From Streptomyces piniterrae (GTDB lineage: Bacteria; Actinomycetota; Actinomycetes; Streptomycetales; Streptomycetaceae): a stretch of 64,000 bases of DNA. Numbering within the stretch: position 1 is the first letter of the stretch; each line of letters starts with the position of its first letter. Below the pieces are notes generated by a model. The model searched no databases. It was not told where the DNA came from and was given only the letters and a program-made list of their open reading frames with translations. Positions 52,414 through 61,310 of the stretch are shown here, in pieces. Made by a program: the position numbers and the translations under genes. The stretch is from NCBI RefSeq assembly GCF_005048155.1, contig NZ_SUMB01000013.1, positions 62,001 to 126,000 on the forward strand. The letters are read 5' to 3'.

Positions 52414-52818
52414 GCGCGGATCTTTGCCCGGTCCGGGGCGAGGTCTACCAGGCGCGGTCTGTCGGAGGCGGTCTGTCGGACGCAGTCTGTCGCCAGTCTG
52501 TCGGCGGTCGGTCAGCGTTCGGTCAGATGAGGTCTCTCGGCTGCCCGGATCGGCGATGCTCTCCCGTGGAGCAACCATCTCGCGTCTTATCGCCTCTCCT
52601 TCGGCGAGAACACGATTGGTCATCTTGTCGCTACTCAATGATGACCAATTGTCAAATTTCGGTTTAACAGGGTCGAAAACTGACCTTCTGGCTTTACATG
52701 CTCATGCCAGGTCCCGCAGGGTTTGCACGGGGTCGCCCGACCCCCGCAGTGCGCAACAGCGCTGCGCGTACGGGTGGTTGGCGAGCCGGCCACCCATGTG
52801 CTCAAAGGACCCGAAACA
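52414..52818. other. Intergenic region upstream of the M4 protease
   Basis: 405 bp without a supported gene: a (GTCTGTCGG)-type degenerate repeat at about 52455-52515, the inverted repeat at 52615-52649, and an AT-richer stretch (52640-52700) that probably holds the protease promoter. Confidence 0.75.
52615..52649. promoter_or_regulatory. Inverted repeat ATTGGTCAT-N17-ATGACCAAT
   Basis: Perfect 9-bp arms about 170 bp before the metalloprotease start, in the AT-richest part of the gap. Candidate operator of the secreted protease or of the divergent DUF72 gene. Confidence 0.5.
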
Positions 52819-54624
52819 GTGCGTAGACCCCACATACGCAGCTTGGCGATCGCCGTCGCGGTGACGACGGCGGCGACCATCACGGCAGGGGTGGCAGCCA
52901 ACGCCACCGCGGCCCCCTCGACCACTCAGGCCTCAGCTCCGGCCTCCTCCCCCACCCACACGGCGATAGTCGACGCGGCCCGCGCCGCCGCGTACGCCCA
53001 CGCCTCCGCCACCGGCGTCGGCAAGAAGGACACCCTCACGGCCACGGATCTCCTGGTCGACCCGGACGGCAAGCAGCACGTCCGCTTCATACGGACCCAC
53101 CGCGGCCTGCCGGTGCTCGGCGGTGACCTCGTCATCCACCTGGACGCCGACTCGGCCTACCAGGACGTCACCCGGGCCGCCGGGCGGCAGATCGAGGTGC
53201 GCTCCACCAGCCCGAAGCTGTCGGCCGGTCAGGCCGCGGCGAAGGCCGCCACCGCCGCGGAGGGCCGGGCCGGTACGGCCGAACTGGTCGTCGACGCCCG
53301 CGTCGGCCGGACGGCGCTGGCCTACCAGGTGCGGGTGACCGAGAGCCGGACCGACGAGGCCGGCGGCGTCCGTACGGTCGTCGTCGACGCCGCCACCGGA
53401 ACCGTCCTCAGCAACATCCCGGCCAACGACTCGTTCCTGTCGCCCTCGCTACGGAAGAAGCTGCGGGAGCGGGGCGAGAAGCTCCGGCCCGCGACCGGCC
53501 TGACCGGCAGCGCCCCCACCGCCCCGACCGGCACGGGCAAGGCCGCCGGCGCGGCCGGCTTCCCGGGCGCGGCCAACGGCACCGGCTCGTCGCTCTTCGT
53601 CGGCAAGGTTCCGCTCTCCACCACGCAGACCGCGAAGAACCGCTTCGTCCTCAAGGACTCCACCCGCGGGAAGACCGAGACCCGGGACGCGGGCGGCAGG
53701 GAGCTGGAGAAGTTCGCCGACGGCAAGGCGTTCACCAGCACCGACAACCGCTGGGGCAACGGCAGGACGAGCGATCGCGGTACGGCCGCGGTGGACGCGC
53801 AGTACGGCATCACCAGCACCCTGGACTTCTACAAGAAGACGTTCGGGCGCAAGGGCATCAAGAACGACGGCACCGGGGCGCGCGCCCTGGTGCACTTCGG
53901 CAAGAACGTCGGCAACGCCTTCTGGTCCTCCGACTGCGGCTGCATGCTCTACGGGGACGGTGACGGCAAGACCTTCACCAAGCCGCTGGTCGTGCTGGAC
54001 GTCACAGGGCATGAGCTCACCCATGGCGTCGTCGACGCGACCGCCGGCCTCCAGCCCACCCGCGTCGACGACGACGGCAACCAGTTCGGCGAGCCTGGTT
54101 CCCTCAACGAGTCGCTGGCGGACATCTTCGGAAGCTCGGTCGAGTTCGCGGCCGACAACCCGAAGAACCCGCCGAACTACCTGATGGGCGAGAAGCTTGG
54201 CCTGGAGCAGAAGTTCCTGCGCCGTCTGGACAAGCCCTCTCTCGACAAGCTCGAGGGCACCGTCGACTACTGGTCGGACAAGTCGTACGACACCGAGGTG
54301 CATGCGGGCTCCGGTGTCTCCTCGCACGCCTATTACCTGCTCGCCGAGGGCAGCGGGCGGAAGAAGATCGGCGGCGTCACGTACGACTCCCCCACGTACG
54401 ACGGCTCCAAGGTGACCGGCATCGGCCGGGCCAAGGCGACGGCGATCTACTACCGTGCGCTGACCCGGTACATGGTCTCCACGACCGACTTCCACGACGC
54501 CAGGGCCGCGACCCTGAAGGCCGCCAAGGACCTCTACGGGGCCGGGAGCACCGAGTACAAGACGGTGGACAAGTCCTGGGCCGCGGTGAACGTCACGGCG
54601 GCCAACGCGCCCGCCGAGCGCTGA
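52819..54624 (+). CDS. Secreted M4 (thermolysin-family) metalloprotease
   Basis: 601 residues: signal peptide (~1-33, ending ATAA), FTP/PepSY-type propeptide (LLVDPDGKQHVRFIRTHRG, AYQVRVTESRTDEAGG), then the M4 domain with zinc ligands in GHELTHGVVDATAG (~397-410) and NESLADIFG (~430), and HAGSGVSSHAYYLLA. It is secreted as a zymogen and degrades extracellular protein. GTG 52819 is chosen because the next codons give a good signal peptide and AAAGGAC lies just upstream; the open frame begins at 52723. A perfect hairpin follows its stop. Confidence 0.93.
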   Translation: MRRPHIRSLAIAVAVTTAATITAGVAANATAAPSTTQASAPASSPTHTAIVDAARAAAYAHASATGVGKKDTLTATDLLVDPDGKQHVRFIRTHRGLPVLGGDLVIHLDADSAYQDVTRAAGRQIEVRSTSPKLSAGQAAAKAATAAEGRAGTAELVVDARVGRTALAYQVRVTESRTDEAGGVRTVVVDAATGTVLSNIPANDSFLSPSLRKKLRERGEKLRPATGLTGSAPTAPTGTGKAAGAAGFPGAANGTGSSLFVGKVPLSTTQTAKNRFVLKDSTRGKTETRDAGGRELEKFADGKAFTSTDNRWGNGRTSDRGTAAVDAQYGITSTLDFYKKTFGRKGIKNDGTGARALVHFGKNVGNAFWSSDCGCMLYGDGDGKTFTKPLVVLDVTGHELTHGVVDATAGLQPTRVDDDGNQFGEPGSLNESLADIFGSSVEFAADNPKNPPNYLMGEKLGLEQKFLRRLDKPSLDKLEGTVDYWSDKSYDTEVHAGSGVSSHAYYLLAEGSGRKKIGGVTYDSPTYDGSKVTGIGRAKATAIYYRALTRYMVSTTDFHDARAATLKAAKDLYGAGSTEYKTVDKSWAAVNVTAANAPAER

Positions 54625-54631
54625 ACCGGCC

Positions 54632-54658
54632 GGTGCCCCCGCTTTCCGCGGGGGCACC
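54632..54658. terminator. Bidirectional hairpin terminator
   Basis: GGTGCCCCCGC-TTTCC-GCGGGGGCACC: a perfect 11-bp stem and 5-base loop starting 7 bp after the protease stop, between convergent genes. Confidence 0.85.
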
Positions 54659-54711
54659 ACCCGCCTTCCCGTGCCGTTGCCGGCCCCGGTCGGCATCGGG
54701 CCTGGCCGGCG

Positions 54712-55794
54712 TCAGTTCAGCCCGAGGGACTTGCAGGCGGCGGCCAGTTCCTTGGTGCAGATCCAGTTGGCGGGGGCGACGCCGTCACGGATGACGGTGT
54801 CCTCCATGTTCTCCTTGGTGACGATCTGCGCGTCGAAGAGCCTGGCGGGAATCCCGGTCTTGCTCTTGCTGTCGGCGGTCGCCGGCGCCAGGGACTTGAT
54901 GCTCTTGCCCCGGATCAGACGGAAGGCGATCTCGGCGGCGGTTTCGGCCTCCGGCCTGACCTGCTTGTAGATGGTGAATGTCTGGGCGCCGGTCACCAGG
55001 CGTTGCAGAGCGGGCAGTTCCGCGTCCTGGCCACCGAGCGTGACATTCTTCAGGCCGGCCGACTTGAGCGCTTCGGCGGCTCCGCCCGCCATGCCGTCGT
55101 TTGCCGAGTAGACGGCGTCGAAACCCGCCGGCCCCTGGCTCTTGATGACCTCGGTCATCTTCTTTTTGGCTTCCGCCGCGGCCCAGCCGGGAATGTCCGC
55201 CTCGTAGACGATCTTGTGGACCTTGCCGTCGAGGACGTCGTGGGCGCCCTTCTTGAAGGACGGGGCATTCGGATCGGTCGGCGAGCCGTTCAGCATGACG
55301 ACATCGGCGGCGGCCGCCTGGGAGCCGAGGGCGGCGAGGATCGCCTTGCCCTGCAGCTGGCCGATCTTCTCGTTGTCGTAGGAGACATAGGCCGCGACGT
55401 CGCCCTCCGCGAGGCGATCATACGCGATGACCTTGACGCCCTTCCTGGCGGCCGCGTCCACCCAGCTCCTGGCGGCCTGGGCGTCGACCGGGTCCAGGAT
55501 GATGACCTTGACGCCCTTCTTCACCAGGGCTTCGAACTGCCTTTTCTGGATGTCGGTTTGCGCACCGGCGTTGCGGTACTCCAATGTGCATTCGAGGCAG
55601 AGAGTCGAGAGTCGACTGGAGATGATGCGGCGATCGAACTCTTCATAGCGGACCGCTTTGTTCTCCGGCAGGAGCAGGCCGATGGCCTCCTGCTCGGCAC
55701 CCGAGTCGTCGTCTTCGTTTCCGCAGGCCGCCATTGTCGCGGCAAGGGAAAGTGCCATTGCGCCGGTGAGTATACGACGCAGCGTTGCATTCAT
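54712..55794 (-). CDS. Sugar-binding lipoprotein of an ABC importer (XylF/RbsB class), orphan
   Basis: 360 residues. Lipoprotein leader with lipobox AAC (MALSLAATMAAC), then the Peripla_BP_4 fold: AIGLLLPENKAVRYEEFD, KKGVKVIILDPVDAQAA, VIAYDRLAEGDVAAYVSYDN, and FDAVYSANDGMAGGAAEALK. The class binds xylose, ribose or related sugars. It has two close cysteines (LCLEC). No permease or ATPase gene is beside it, so it must use a distant transporter or serve as a sensor. ATG 55794 is preceded by GGAGG at a long spacing of 13 bp. Confidence 0.88.
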   Translation of the reverse strand: MNATLRRILTGAMALSLAATMAACGNEDDDSGAEQEAIGLLLPENKAVRYEEFDRRIISSRLSTLCLECTLEYRNAGAQTDIQKRQFEALVKKGVKVIILDPVDAQAARSWVDAAARKGVKVIAYDRLAEGDVAAYVSYDNEKIGQLQGKAILAALGSQAAAADVVMLNGSPTDPNAPSFKKGAHDVLDGKVHKIVYEADIPGWAAAEAKKKMTEVIKSQGPAGFDAVYSANDGMAGGAAEALKSAGLKNVTLGGQDAELPALQRLVTGAQTFTIYKQVRPEAETAAEIAFRLIRGKSIKSLAPATADSKSKTGIPARLFDAQIVTKENMEDTVIRDGVAPANWICTKELAAACKSLGLN

Positions 55795-56300
55795 CTTTTC
55801 GAGGTACCTCCGCGTGGGGCCGCCCTGACCGGCCCGGAACGGCTGAAAGTGAACGCCACCACCACCCTCATCGTCAAGAATCGAACCTATCGGCATGAGA
55901 ATGCGCTGTGCGCGTTGATGCCTCGAAGGCAGAAGCCACCCAGTCGGCGCCCGGCAGAGCATGCCCCGACCCGGCTCTCATATCCGCCAATATCCAGATG
56001 AAACGCTCCATCGGAATGCAGGACGCGGCGCCGGGATTTTCGGCCATGCGCTTCGGCGCACTTCGGCCCGCAGTCCGTGACCCGGGGCGGCCTTGGCTCG
56101 ATACTTGAGTCCCACCGACGGATCCTCGCCATGATTCACCTGACACGCCATCAGCAGAGCCGGCAGCACGTCGGCACCAGACCCTTCGGAGCCCGCTCGG
56201 AACCGCCGCTCGCCGCCACCGTCGAGATTCAGCCGCACACCATCCGACCTGCTCAGATCCCGGTCCGGGCCGTAGGCTCGACAGTCACCAGGAGGTACCC
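55795..56300. other. Divergent intergenic region (sugar-binding lipoprotein / dhaK)
   Basis: 506 bp between divergent starts. No supported gene or repeat. The dhaK ribosome site is AGGAGGT at 56289-56295. Confidence 0.7.
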
Positions 56301-57293
56301 ATGAAGATGCTGATCAACGTCGCCGAGACGGTCGTGACGGATGCGCTGCGCGGAATGGCGGCGGCACACCCCGAATTGGTGGTGGACGCGGAGAACCGCG
56401 TGATCGTACGGCGGGACGCGCCGGTCGCGGAGAAGGTGGCGCTGGTGTCCGGCGGCGGCAGCGGACACGAGCCGCTGCACGGCGGGTTCGTCGGGCCCGG
56501 GATGCTGGATGCCGCCTGTCCCGGTGAGGTGTTCACCTCTCCGGTGCCCGATCAGATGGTGCGGGCCGCGGCGGCCGTGGACAGCGGCAACGGTGTGCTG
56601 TTCGTCGTGAAGAACTACACCGGCGACGTGCTGAACTTCCAGATGGCTGCCGAGCTGGCGGAGGACGAGGGGGTGCAGGTCGCCAGCGTGCTCGTCAACG
56701 ACGATGTGGCGGTGACCGACTCGACGTTCACGGCGGGGCGGCGCGGCACGGGGGCGACGCTCTTCGTCGAGAAGATCGCCGGAGCCGCGGCCGAGGAGGG
56801 CGCGCCGCTGGAGCGGGTGGAGGCGGTGGCCCGGCAGGTCGTGGACTGCTCGCGCAGTTTCGGGGTGGCGCTCAGCGCCTGCTCGACCCCGGCGAAGGGC
56901 AGCCCGACCTTTGAACTCCCGCCCGGCGAGCTGGAGTTGGGGGTCGGTATCCATGGCGAGCCGGGGCGGGAGCGCCGGGCGATGATGACCTCGCACGAGA
57001 TCGCGGACTTCGCGGTGCACGCGATCCTGGAGGACCTCCAGCCGAGGCTGCCGGTGCTGGCGCTGGTCAATGGGATGGGGGCGACTCCGCTGCTGGAGCT
57101 GTACGGCTTCGCCGGGGAGGTCAGGCGGGTGCTCGACGAGCGCCAGGTGCCGGTGGCTCGTACGCTCGTCGGCAACTATGTGACGTCCCTGGACATGGCG
57201 GGCTGCTCGGTGACGCTGTGTCAGGTGGATGGGGAGCTGCTGCGGCTGTGGGACGCGCCGGTGGAGACGGCGAGCCTGCGGTGGGGGCGATAG
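56301..57293 (+). CDS. dhaK: Dihydroxyacetone kinase subunit DhaK
   Basis: 330 residues. SGGGSGHEPLHGGFVGPGML (substrate and phosphate loop), VKNYTGDVLNFQMAAE, STPAKGSPTFELPPGELE, and the covalent substrate His in GVGIHGEPG (~218). Binds dihydroxyacetone through a hemiaminal for phosphorylation by DhaL-ADP. First gene of dhaKLM. ATG 56301 follows AGGAGG. The presence of DhaM further downstream marks the PTS-dependent form rather than the ATP-dependent single-chain kinase. Confidence 0.95.
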   Translation: MKMLINVAETVVTDALRGMAAAHPELVVDAENRVIVRRDAPVAEKVALVSGGGSGHEPLHGGFVGPGMLDAACPGEVFTSPVPDQMVRAAAAVDSGNGVLFVVKNYTGDVLNFQMAAELAEDEGVQVASVLVNDDVAVTDSTFTAGRRGTGATLFVEKIAGAAAEEGAPLERVEAVARQVVDCSRSFGVALSACSTPAKGSPTFELPPGELELGVGIHGEPGRERRAMMTSHEIADFAVHAILEDLQPRLPVLALVNGMGATPLLELYGFAGEVRRVLDERQVPVARTLVGNYVTSLDMAGCSVTLCQVDGELLRLWDAPVETASLRWGR

Positions 57294-57422
57294 AGCTTGT
57301 CCGGCCCTGACCCTTGGGCCAGGCCCTGAGCCGGATCGAGAGCTTTCGGGGCGTGCGACGGACCTCCACGGGGGCCGGCTTCGCCCTTCCTGTCTGTTGT
57401 GAACGAACCAGAGGAGCACCCC

Positions 57423-58040
57423 ATGTCCGGAACGGCCCTGGATGCCGCGTTCTTCGTCCGCTGGATGACGGTGTCGTCGGCCGCCGTCGACCGGGAGGCC
57501 GATCACCTCACCGAGCTGGACTCGGCGATCGGCGACGCCGATCACGGCAGCAATATGCAGCGTGGCTTCGCGGCCGTCGCCAAGGTGCTGGAGACGGAGC
57601 CGCCGGCGACGCCCGGCGCCGTGCTGATCGCCGCCGGGCGGCAGTTGATCTCCACGGTGGGCGGTGCGTCCGGGCCGTTGTACGGGACCCTGCTGCGGCG
57701 CAGCGGAAAGGCCCTGGGCGAGGCATCGGAGGTGACGGCCGATCAGCTGCGGGAGGGGCTGCGTGCGGGGGTGGACGCGGTGGCCCAGCTCGGCGGCTCG
57801 GCGCCCGGTGACAAGACGATGCTCGATGCGCTGTACCCGGCCGTCGAGGCGCTGGCCGGCGCCTCGGGGTCTTTCGACGCCGCGGCCGACGCCGCGCAGA
57901 AGGGTGCGCTGGCGACGGTGCCGCTGCAGGCGAGGAAGGGCCGGGCGAGCTATCTCGGGGAGCGCAGCGTCGGGCACCAGGATCCGGGGGCGACGTCGTC
58001 GGCGCTGCTGTTCGCGGCCCTGGCGGAGGCCGCGAAGTGA
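57423..58040 (+). CDS. dhaL: Dihydroxyacetone kinase ADP-binding subunit DhaL
   Basis: 205 residues. Mg-binding aspartates in ELDSAIGDADHGSNM (33, 38, 40), GGASGPLYGTLLRRSG, PGDKTMLDALYPAVEAL, and the C-terminal SYLGERSVGHQDPGATSSALL. Holds ADP/ATP and passes phosphate to dihydroxyacetone bound by DhaK. ATG 57423 follows GAGGAG; 129 bp after dhaK. The stop overlaps the dhaM start. Confidence 0.95.
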   Translation: MSGTALDAAFFVRWMTVSSAAVDREADHLTELDSAIGDADHGSNMQRGFAAVAKVLETEPPATPGAVLIAAGRQLISTVGGASGPLYGTLLRRSGKALGEASEVTADQLREGLRAGVDAVAQLGGSAPGDKTMLDALYPAVEALAGASGSFDAAADAAQKGALATVPLQARKGRASYLGERSVGHQDPGATSSALLFAALAEAAK

Positions 58041-58450
58041 GCGAGGGGGCCGGGCTCGTCGGGATCGTGCTGGTGTCGCACAGCGGGCCGGTCGCCGAGT
58101 CCGTGGCGGAGCTGGCGGTCGGGCTGGCCGGGGGCGGCTTCACGGCGCCGGTCGCCGCGGCGGGTGGTACGCCGGACGGCGGGCTGGGGACCAGTTCGGA
58201 GCTGATCGCCGAGGCGGCGCGGACGGTGGACCGCGGCGCGGGCGTGGCGCTGCTGGTCGACCTCGGCAGCGCCGTACTGACCGTGAAGGCCCTGATCGCG
58301 GAGGGGGACGAACTCCCCGAGGGGGCGCGGCTGGTGGACGCGCCGTTCGTGGAGGGTGCGGTGGCCGCCGTGGTCAGCGCGTCGGCCGGTGCGGAGCTGG
58401 CCGCGGTGGCGACGGCGGCCGGGGAGGCGTACGGCTATCGCAAGGAGTGA
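58037..58450 (+). CDS. dhaM: PTS phosphocarrier DhaM (EIIA domain only)
   Basis: 137 residues, a single EIIA-Man-like domain: GLVGIVLVSHSGPVAES with the phosphorylatable His15, then GGLGTSSELI and VDLGSAVLTVKALI. Takes phosphate from HPr and recharges ADP on DhaL. The HPr and EI domains found in E. coli DhaM are absent, so the general PTS must supply phosphate. GTG 58037 overlaps the dhaL stop (GTGA). Confidence 0.92.
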   Translation: MSEGAGLVGIVLVSHSGPVAESVAELAVGLAGGGFTAPVAAAGGTPDGGLGTSSELIAEAARTVDRGAGVALLVDLGSAVLTVKALIAEGDELPEGARLVDAPFVEGAVAAVVSASAGAELAAVATAAGEAYGYRKE

Positions 58451-58470
58451 GGCGTTCGGCAGGGCTGGTG

Positions 58471-59289
58471 TCAGGGCTTGCGGGCCAGGGCCGCGTAGCA
58501 GCCGGCCTCGGCGTCGGTGACGTGGGTGGCGTCCTCCGGGCGGTCGGGGCGCCACTGGTGGGCGAGGGCGATGCCCGGCTCCAGGAGTTCCCAGCCGTCG
58601 AAGAAGCGGTGGAACTCGGCGTGCGAGCGGTACTGGATGGTGGTGCCGGCGTCGCGGTAGATCGTGAGGATCTTGAGCATCGTCTCGGGGTCGAAGTCCG
58701 CGGTTGCGTGTGTCATGGCCAGGTAGCTGCCGCTGGGCAGGGCGTCCTTGAGGGTCTCGACGATGGTGTGGGCGCGGTCCTGGCCGTCGTCGGTGACGAA
58801 GTGCATCAGGGCGTTGAGGCTGAGGGCGACCGGGCGGCCGAGGTCGAGGGTGTCGCGGAGCTGTGGCGAGCCGAGGATGCTCGCGGGGTCGCGGACATCG
58901 GCCTGGAGGTATGCGGTGCGTCCCTCGGGGGTGCCGCGCAGGAGGGCGGCGGCGTGGGCGAGGACGATCGGGTCGTTGTCGGTGTAGACCACGCGGGCGT
59001 CGGGGGCGATGCCCTGGGCGAGTTCGTGGAGGTTCGGCGGGGTGGGGATGCCGGTGCCGATGTCGAGGTACTGGCGCATTCCGGCCGTCGCGAGGAAGCG
59101 GGTGGTGCGGTGCATGAACTCGCGGTTGATGCGGGCGGCGACCAGGGCGGAGGGGAAGACGCCCAGTACGTTTCCGGCGGCCATCCGGTCGGCCAGGAAG
59201 TTGGTCTTCCCGCCGAGCAGGTAGTCGTAGATGCGGGACGAGTGGGCCCGGTCCAGGCGCAGGTCCACCACGGGCTCTTGGTCGCTCAT
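58471..59289 (-). CDS. DUF574-family SAM-dependent methyltransferase
   Basis: 272 residues: RAHSSRIYDYLLGGKTNF at the N-terminus, the SAM loop MRQYLDIGTGIPTPPNLHE, ARVVYTDNDPIVLAHA, VALSLNALMHFV, and YLAMTHATAD. This family is very numerous in Streptomyces and has few assigned members; substrate unknown. ATG 59289 follows GGGGAGG. Convergent with dhaM; 20 bp apart. Confidence 0.9.
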   Translation of the reverse strand: MSDQEPVVDLRLDRAHSSRIYDYLLGGKTNFLADRMAAGNVLGVFPSALVAARINREFMHRTTRFLATAGMRQYLDIGTGIPTPPNLHELAQGIAPDARVVYTDNDPIVLAHAAALLRGTPEGRTAYLQADVRDPASILGSPQLRDTLDLGRPVALSLNALMHFVTDDGQDRAHTIVETLKDALPSGSYLAMTHATADFDPETMLKILTIYRDAGTTIQYRSHAEFHRFFDGWELLEPGIALAHQWRPDRPEDATHVTDAEAGCYAALARKP

Positions 59290-59677
59290 GGTGCGGTGCC
59301 TCCCCAGTGGGCGTGCAGCGATCGCGGGCGCTCCGCCGCGCGCGCCCCGCGCGTGGTGGGCGGCCGCCCGCCGGACGGTTGGTGAGTTCCCCGTCCGGTG
59401 CGGAACATGCGGGGAGCGCGCACGGCGCCCCGGCGCGTGCCGCCTGGCGCGTGGGACGGGCGCATACGCCGGCGGTGCCGGGGCGCGGGGCCGGAAATCG
59501 CGACTATGCCCGGGTCATGAGTAGTCATATGAATACGCAGAGGAAGATTTCTTGTGGCCGGATGCCACAAACGGGGCCGCTTTCCGGTTCATTGGTAGGG
59601 AGGGCAAACCGTCCTCCCGCTGCTGGTGCCCTCGATGCCGCGGCGGCGGTGCACGGCGAACGGAACGAGGACGGCTC
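59290..59677. other. Divergent intergenic region with inverted repeat
   Basis: 388 bp with no supported gene. Around 59515-59600 GC content falls, and TTGTGGC-CGGAT-GCCACAA is present; this is likely the promoter of the sigma-like operon. Confidence 0.65.
59552..59570. promoter_or_regulatory. Inverted repeat TTGTGGC-N5-GCCACAA
   Basis: Perfect 7-bp arms in a lower-GC stretch ahead of the sigma-like gene set. Candidate operator for its control. Confidence 0.45.
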
Positions 59678-59857
59678 GTGAGCACAAACCGGGACCGCGT
59701 CCTGCCGGCGTGCGTGGAGGCGCGCGTCATCCGCACGGACCTGAGTCCGGTCCGGCGGATCCACTCCCCCGGTCCACGGGAGCTCCCCTCTCCACGGCAG
59801 GCCACCCGCCCCGGGCCACGGCCCCGAGACCTCCGCGGCGGTGAGAGCCGGACATGA
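59678..59857 (+). CDS. Possible small Arg/Pro-rich peptide coupled to the sigma-like gene
   Basis: 59 residues from GTG 59678 (GAGG 7 bases upstream), STNRDRVLPACVEARVIRTD, followed by a Pro/Arg-rich tail, with a stop that overlaps the next gene's ATG (ATGA). No family recognised, no signal peptide. The coupling favours a real gene; the Pro/Arg-rich composition is also what random high-GC frames give. It could be a leader peptide. Confidence 0.35.
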   Translation: MSTNRDRVLPACVEARVIRTDLSPVRRIHSPGPRELPSPRQATRPGPRPRDLRGGESRT

Positions 59858-60456
59858 CGCGGTACGGCACCTCCCGCGCGGCCGAAGCGCCACCGTTACA
59901 GCCCGACCACGACCCGTCGAGTCATCACTTGTCGATAACCTTCGAGGCCTTTCACGCGACGCACTCCCGGAAGTGGCTGACCTACGCCTATCTGCACACC
60001 GGCGGCGAGGCGGCGGCCCGCGAGGTCACCCGCGCCGCCTTCCAGCAGCTGTACCGCCTCTGGCCGCATGCCCTGCGCCAGGCGTCGGTCGAGGCGTTCG
60101 CCTGGTCGGTGCTCAAGGAACGTGTCGTGGAGTGGCTGTACGACCATCAGCAGCCCACCGCGCTCACCGAAACCGCCGCCTTCGCCGTCGTCACACAGGC
60201 GCTGCTGCGGGAGTGCCAGCAGCAGTTCGCGTTATTGGAAAGCCAGTTAGGGCTGTACGCGGCCATTTCGCGGCTTCCGGAGCGGCAGTGCGACGTGATC
60301 GTGCTGCGGCATGTCATCGGGTACGGCGACGGGCAGATAGCCGCGCTGCTGGGCGTGGACGAGGCCACGGTCCGCTCCCATGCCAGCCGGGGCAAGCGCA
60401 AGCTGGCCGCCGCGCTCGGCATCGACCAGGGAACCACAAGGGGGAACCAACCATGA
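59854..60456 (+). CDS. Sigma-70-like (ECF/SigK type) factor with three TTA codons
   Basis: 200 residues. Region-2-like helix TFEAFHATHSRKWLTYAYLHTGG (split: TFEAFHATHSRKW and LTYAYLHTGG) and a clear region 4: AISRLPERQCDVIVLRHVIGYGDG, then IAALLGVDEATVRSHASRGKRKL. Region 2 is degenerate, so it may be an atypical sigma or an HTH regulator derived from one. It has TTA codons 15 (59896), 127 (60232) and 132 (60247), so translation should need the bldA tRNA. It starts within the preceding small frame (ATGA) and ends overlapping the next gene (ATGA). Confidence 0.78.
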   Translation: MTRYGTSRAAEAPPLQPDHDPSSHHLSITFEAFHATHSRKWLTYAYLHTGGEAAAREVTRAAFQQLYRLWPHALRQASVEAFAWSVLKERVVEWLYDHQQPTALTETAAFAVVTQALLRECQQQFALLESQLGLYAAISRLPERQCDVIVLRHVIGYGDGQIAALLGVDEATVRSHASRGKRKLAAALGIDQGTTRGNQP

Positions 60457-61205
60457 CGTACACCGGGCACACCGACCGCCGGGACACGGTCGAGACGCTG
60501 CTCAGCGCCGCCGCCGATGTGGCCGGCATCGACGGTCTCGCCGCGTTCGGCGACCTCGATGACGCGGGCACGCTGGACGGTCTCGGATGCTTCGACGATC
60601 CGCCGGGGGCGGGGTGGGGCGCGGTGGACGCGGCGCCGGTGCGCGCCGACCGCGGAGCGCCCAGCTGCTACCCCAGCGCCCGCGACGAGGCCACCCACGA
60701 ACTGGAGCTGGCCTGTGCGCTGGTCGTCAATGCCGCGGCGGCGGCCGCCAGCCTCGAGCGGCTGGTCGACGACCATCACATCGACCCCGAGGGCGCGCTG
60801 GTCTTCGGGTGTCTGCTGCATATCACCGGCCGGTACGACGCAGCGCAGTTCTGGTGGCACTTCGGCGCGGGCGCCGGGAGCCGGACCGCCGCCTACTGCC
60901 TGTATCTCTCGCACCGCCGCAACAGCGAGCACCGGGACGCCGCGTACTGGCGGGAGCAGGCCGCGCACGGGCCCGACGAGGAGTGCCCGGCGGTGTCCGC
61001 GTGCGAGTTCGACGACAAGCAGCTGCTGCCGGACGCGGCCCGGCACAACCTCCTCGTCCAGTGGCACAGCGGTCTCGCGCCGACGCTGCCCGCCGCCCTG
61101 GAGAACGTGATCAACCGTCTCGTCGTGGACTGCGACGACGAGGACTTCGGCGAGATCCCCCGCCCGTCGCCCACGCTCGTGGCGGACCTGGGCCGCGCCC
61201 GGTGA
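60453..61205 (+). CDS. Unknown protein coupled to the sigma-like gene
   Basis: 250 residues, soluble, acidic. Gly/Asp-rich N-terminal half (LAAFGDLDDAGTLDGLGCFDD), then LACALVVNAAAAAASLERLV, FGCLLHITGRYDAAQFWWHFGAG, AYCLYLSHRRNSEHRDAAYW and a conserved-looking C-terminus (ENVINRLVVDCDDEDFGEIP). The middle looks helical and TPR-like. The ATGA overlap suggests it is the partner, possibly an anti-sigma or accessory factor, of the sigma-like protein; that role is inference. No membrane segment, so not a classical membrane anti-sigma factor. Confidence 0.75.
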   Translation: MTYTGHTDRRDTVETLLSAAADVAGIDGLAAFGDLDDAGTLDGLGCFDDPPGAGWGAVDAAPVRADRGAPSCYPSARDEATHELELACALVVNAAAAAASLERLVDDHHIDPEGALVFGCLLHITGRYDAAQFWWHFGAGAGSRTAAYCLYLSHRRNSEHRDAAYWREQAAHGPDEECPAVSACEFDDKQLLPDAARHNLLVQWHSGLAPTLPAALENVINRLVVDCDDEDFGEIPRPSPTLVADLGRAR

Positions 61206-61310
61206 GGCGGCCGCAGGTGCCGCTTCGCCGAACGCGCCGTCAGGAAGGCGTGCGGGTATACAGGGACAACAGACATCTGAGTACGAGCGCGTGGGGGCCT
61301 GGAGGTATCG

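Noticed and set aside
48759..58450. An antibiotic cluster around the StrR-like gene
   Set aside because: No synthase, tailoring or resistance genes are present in this window.
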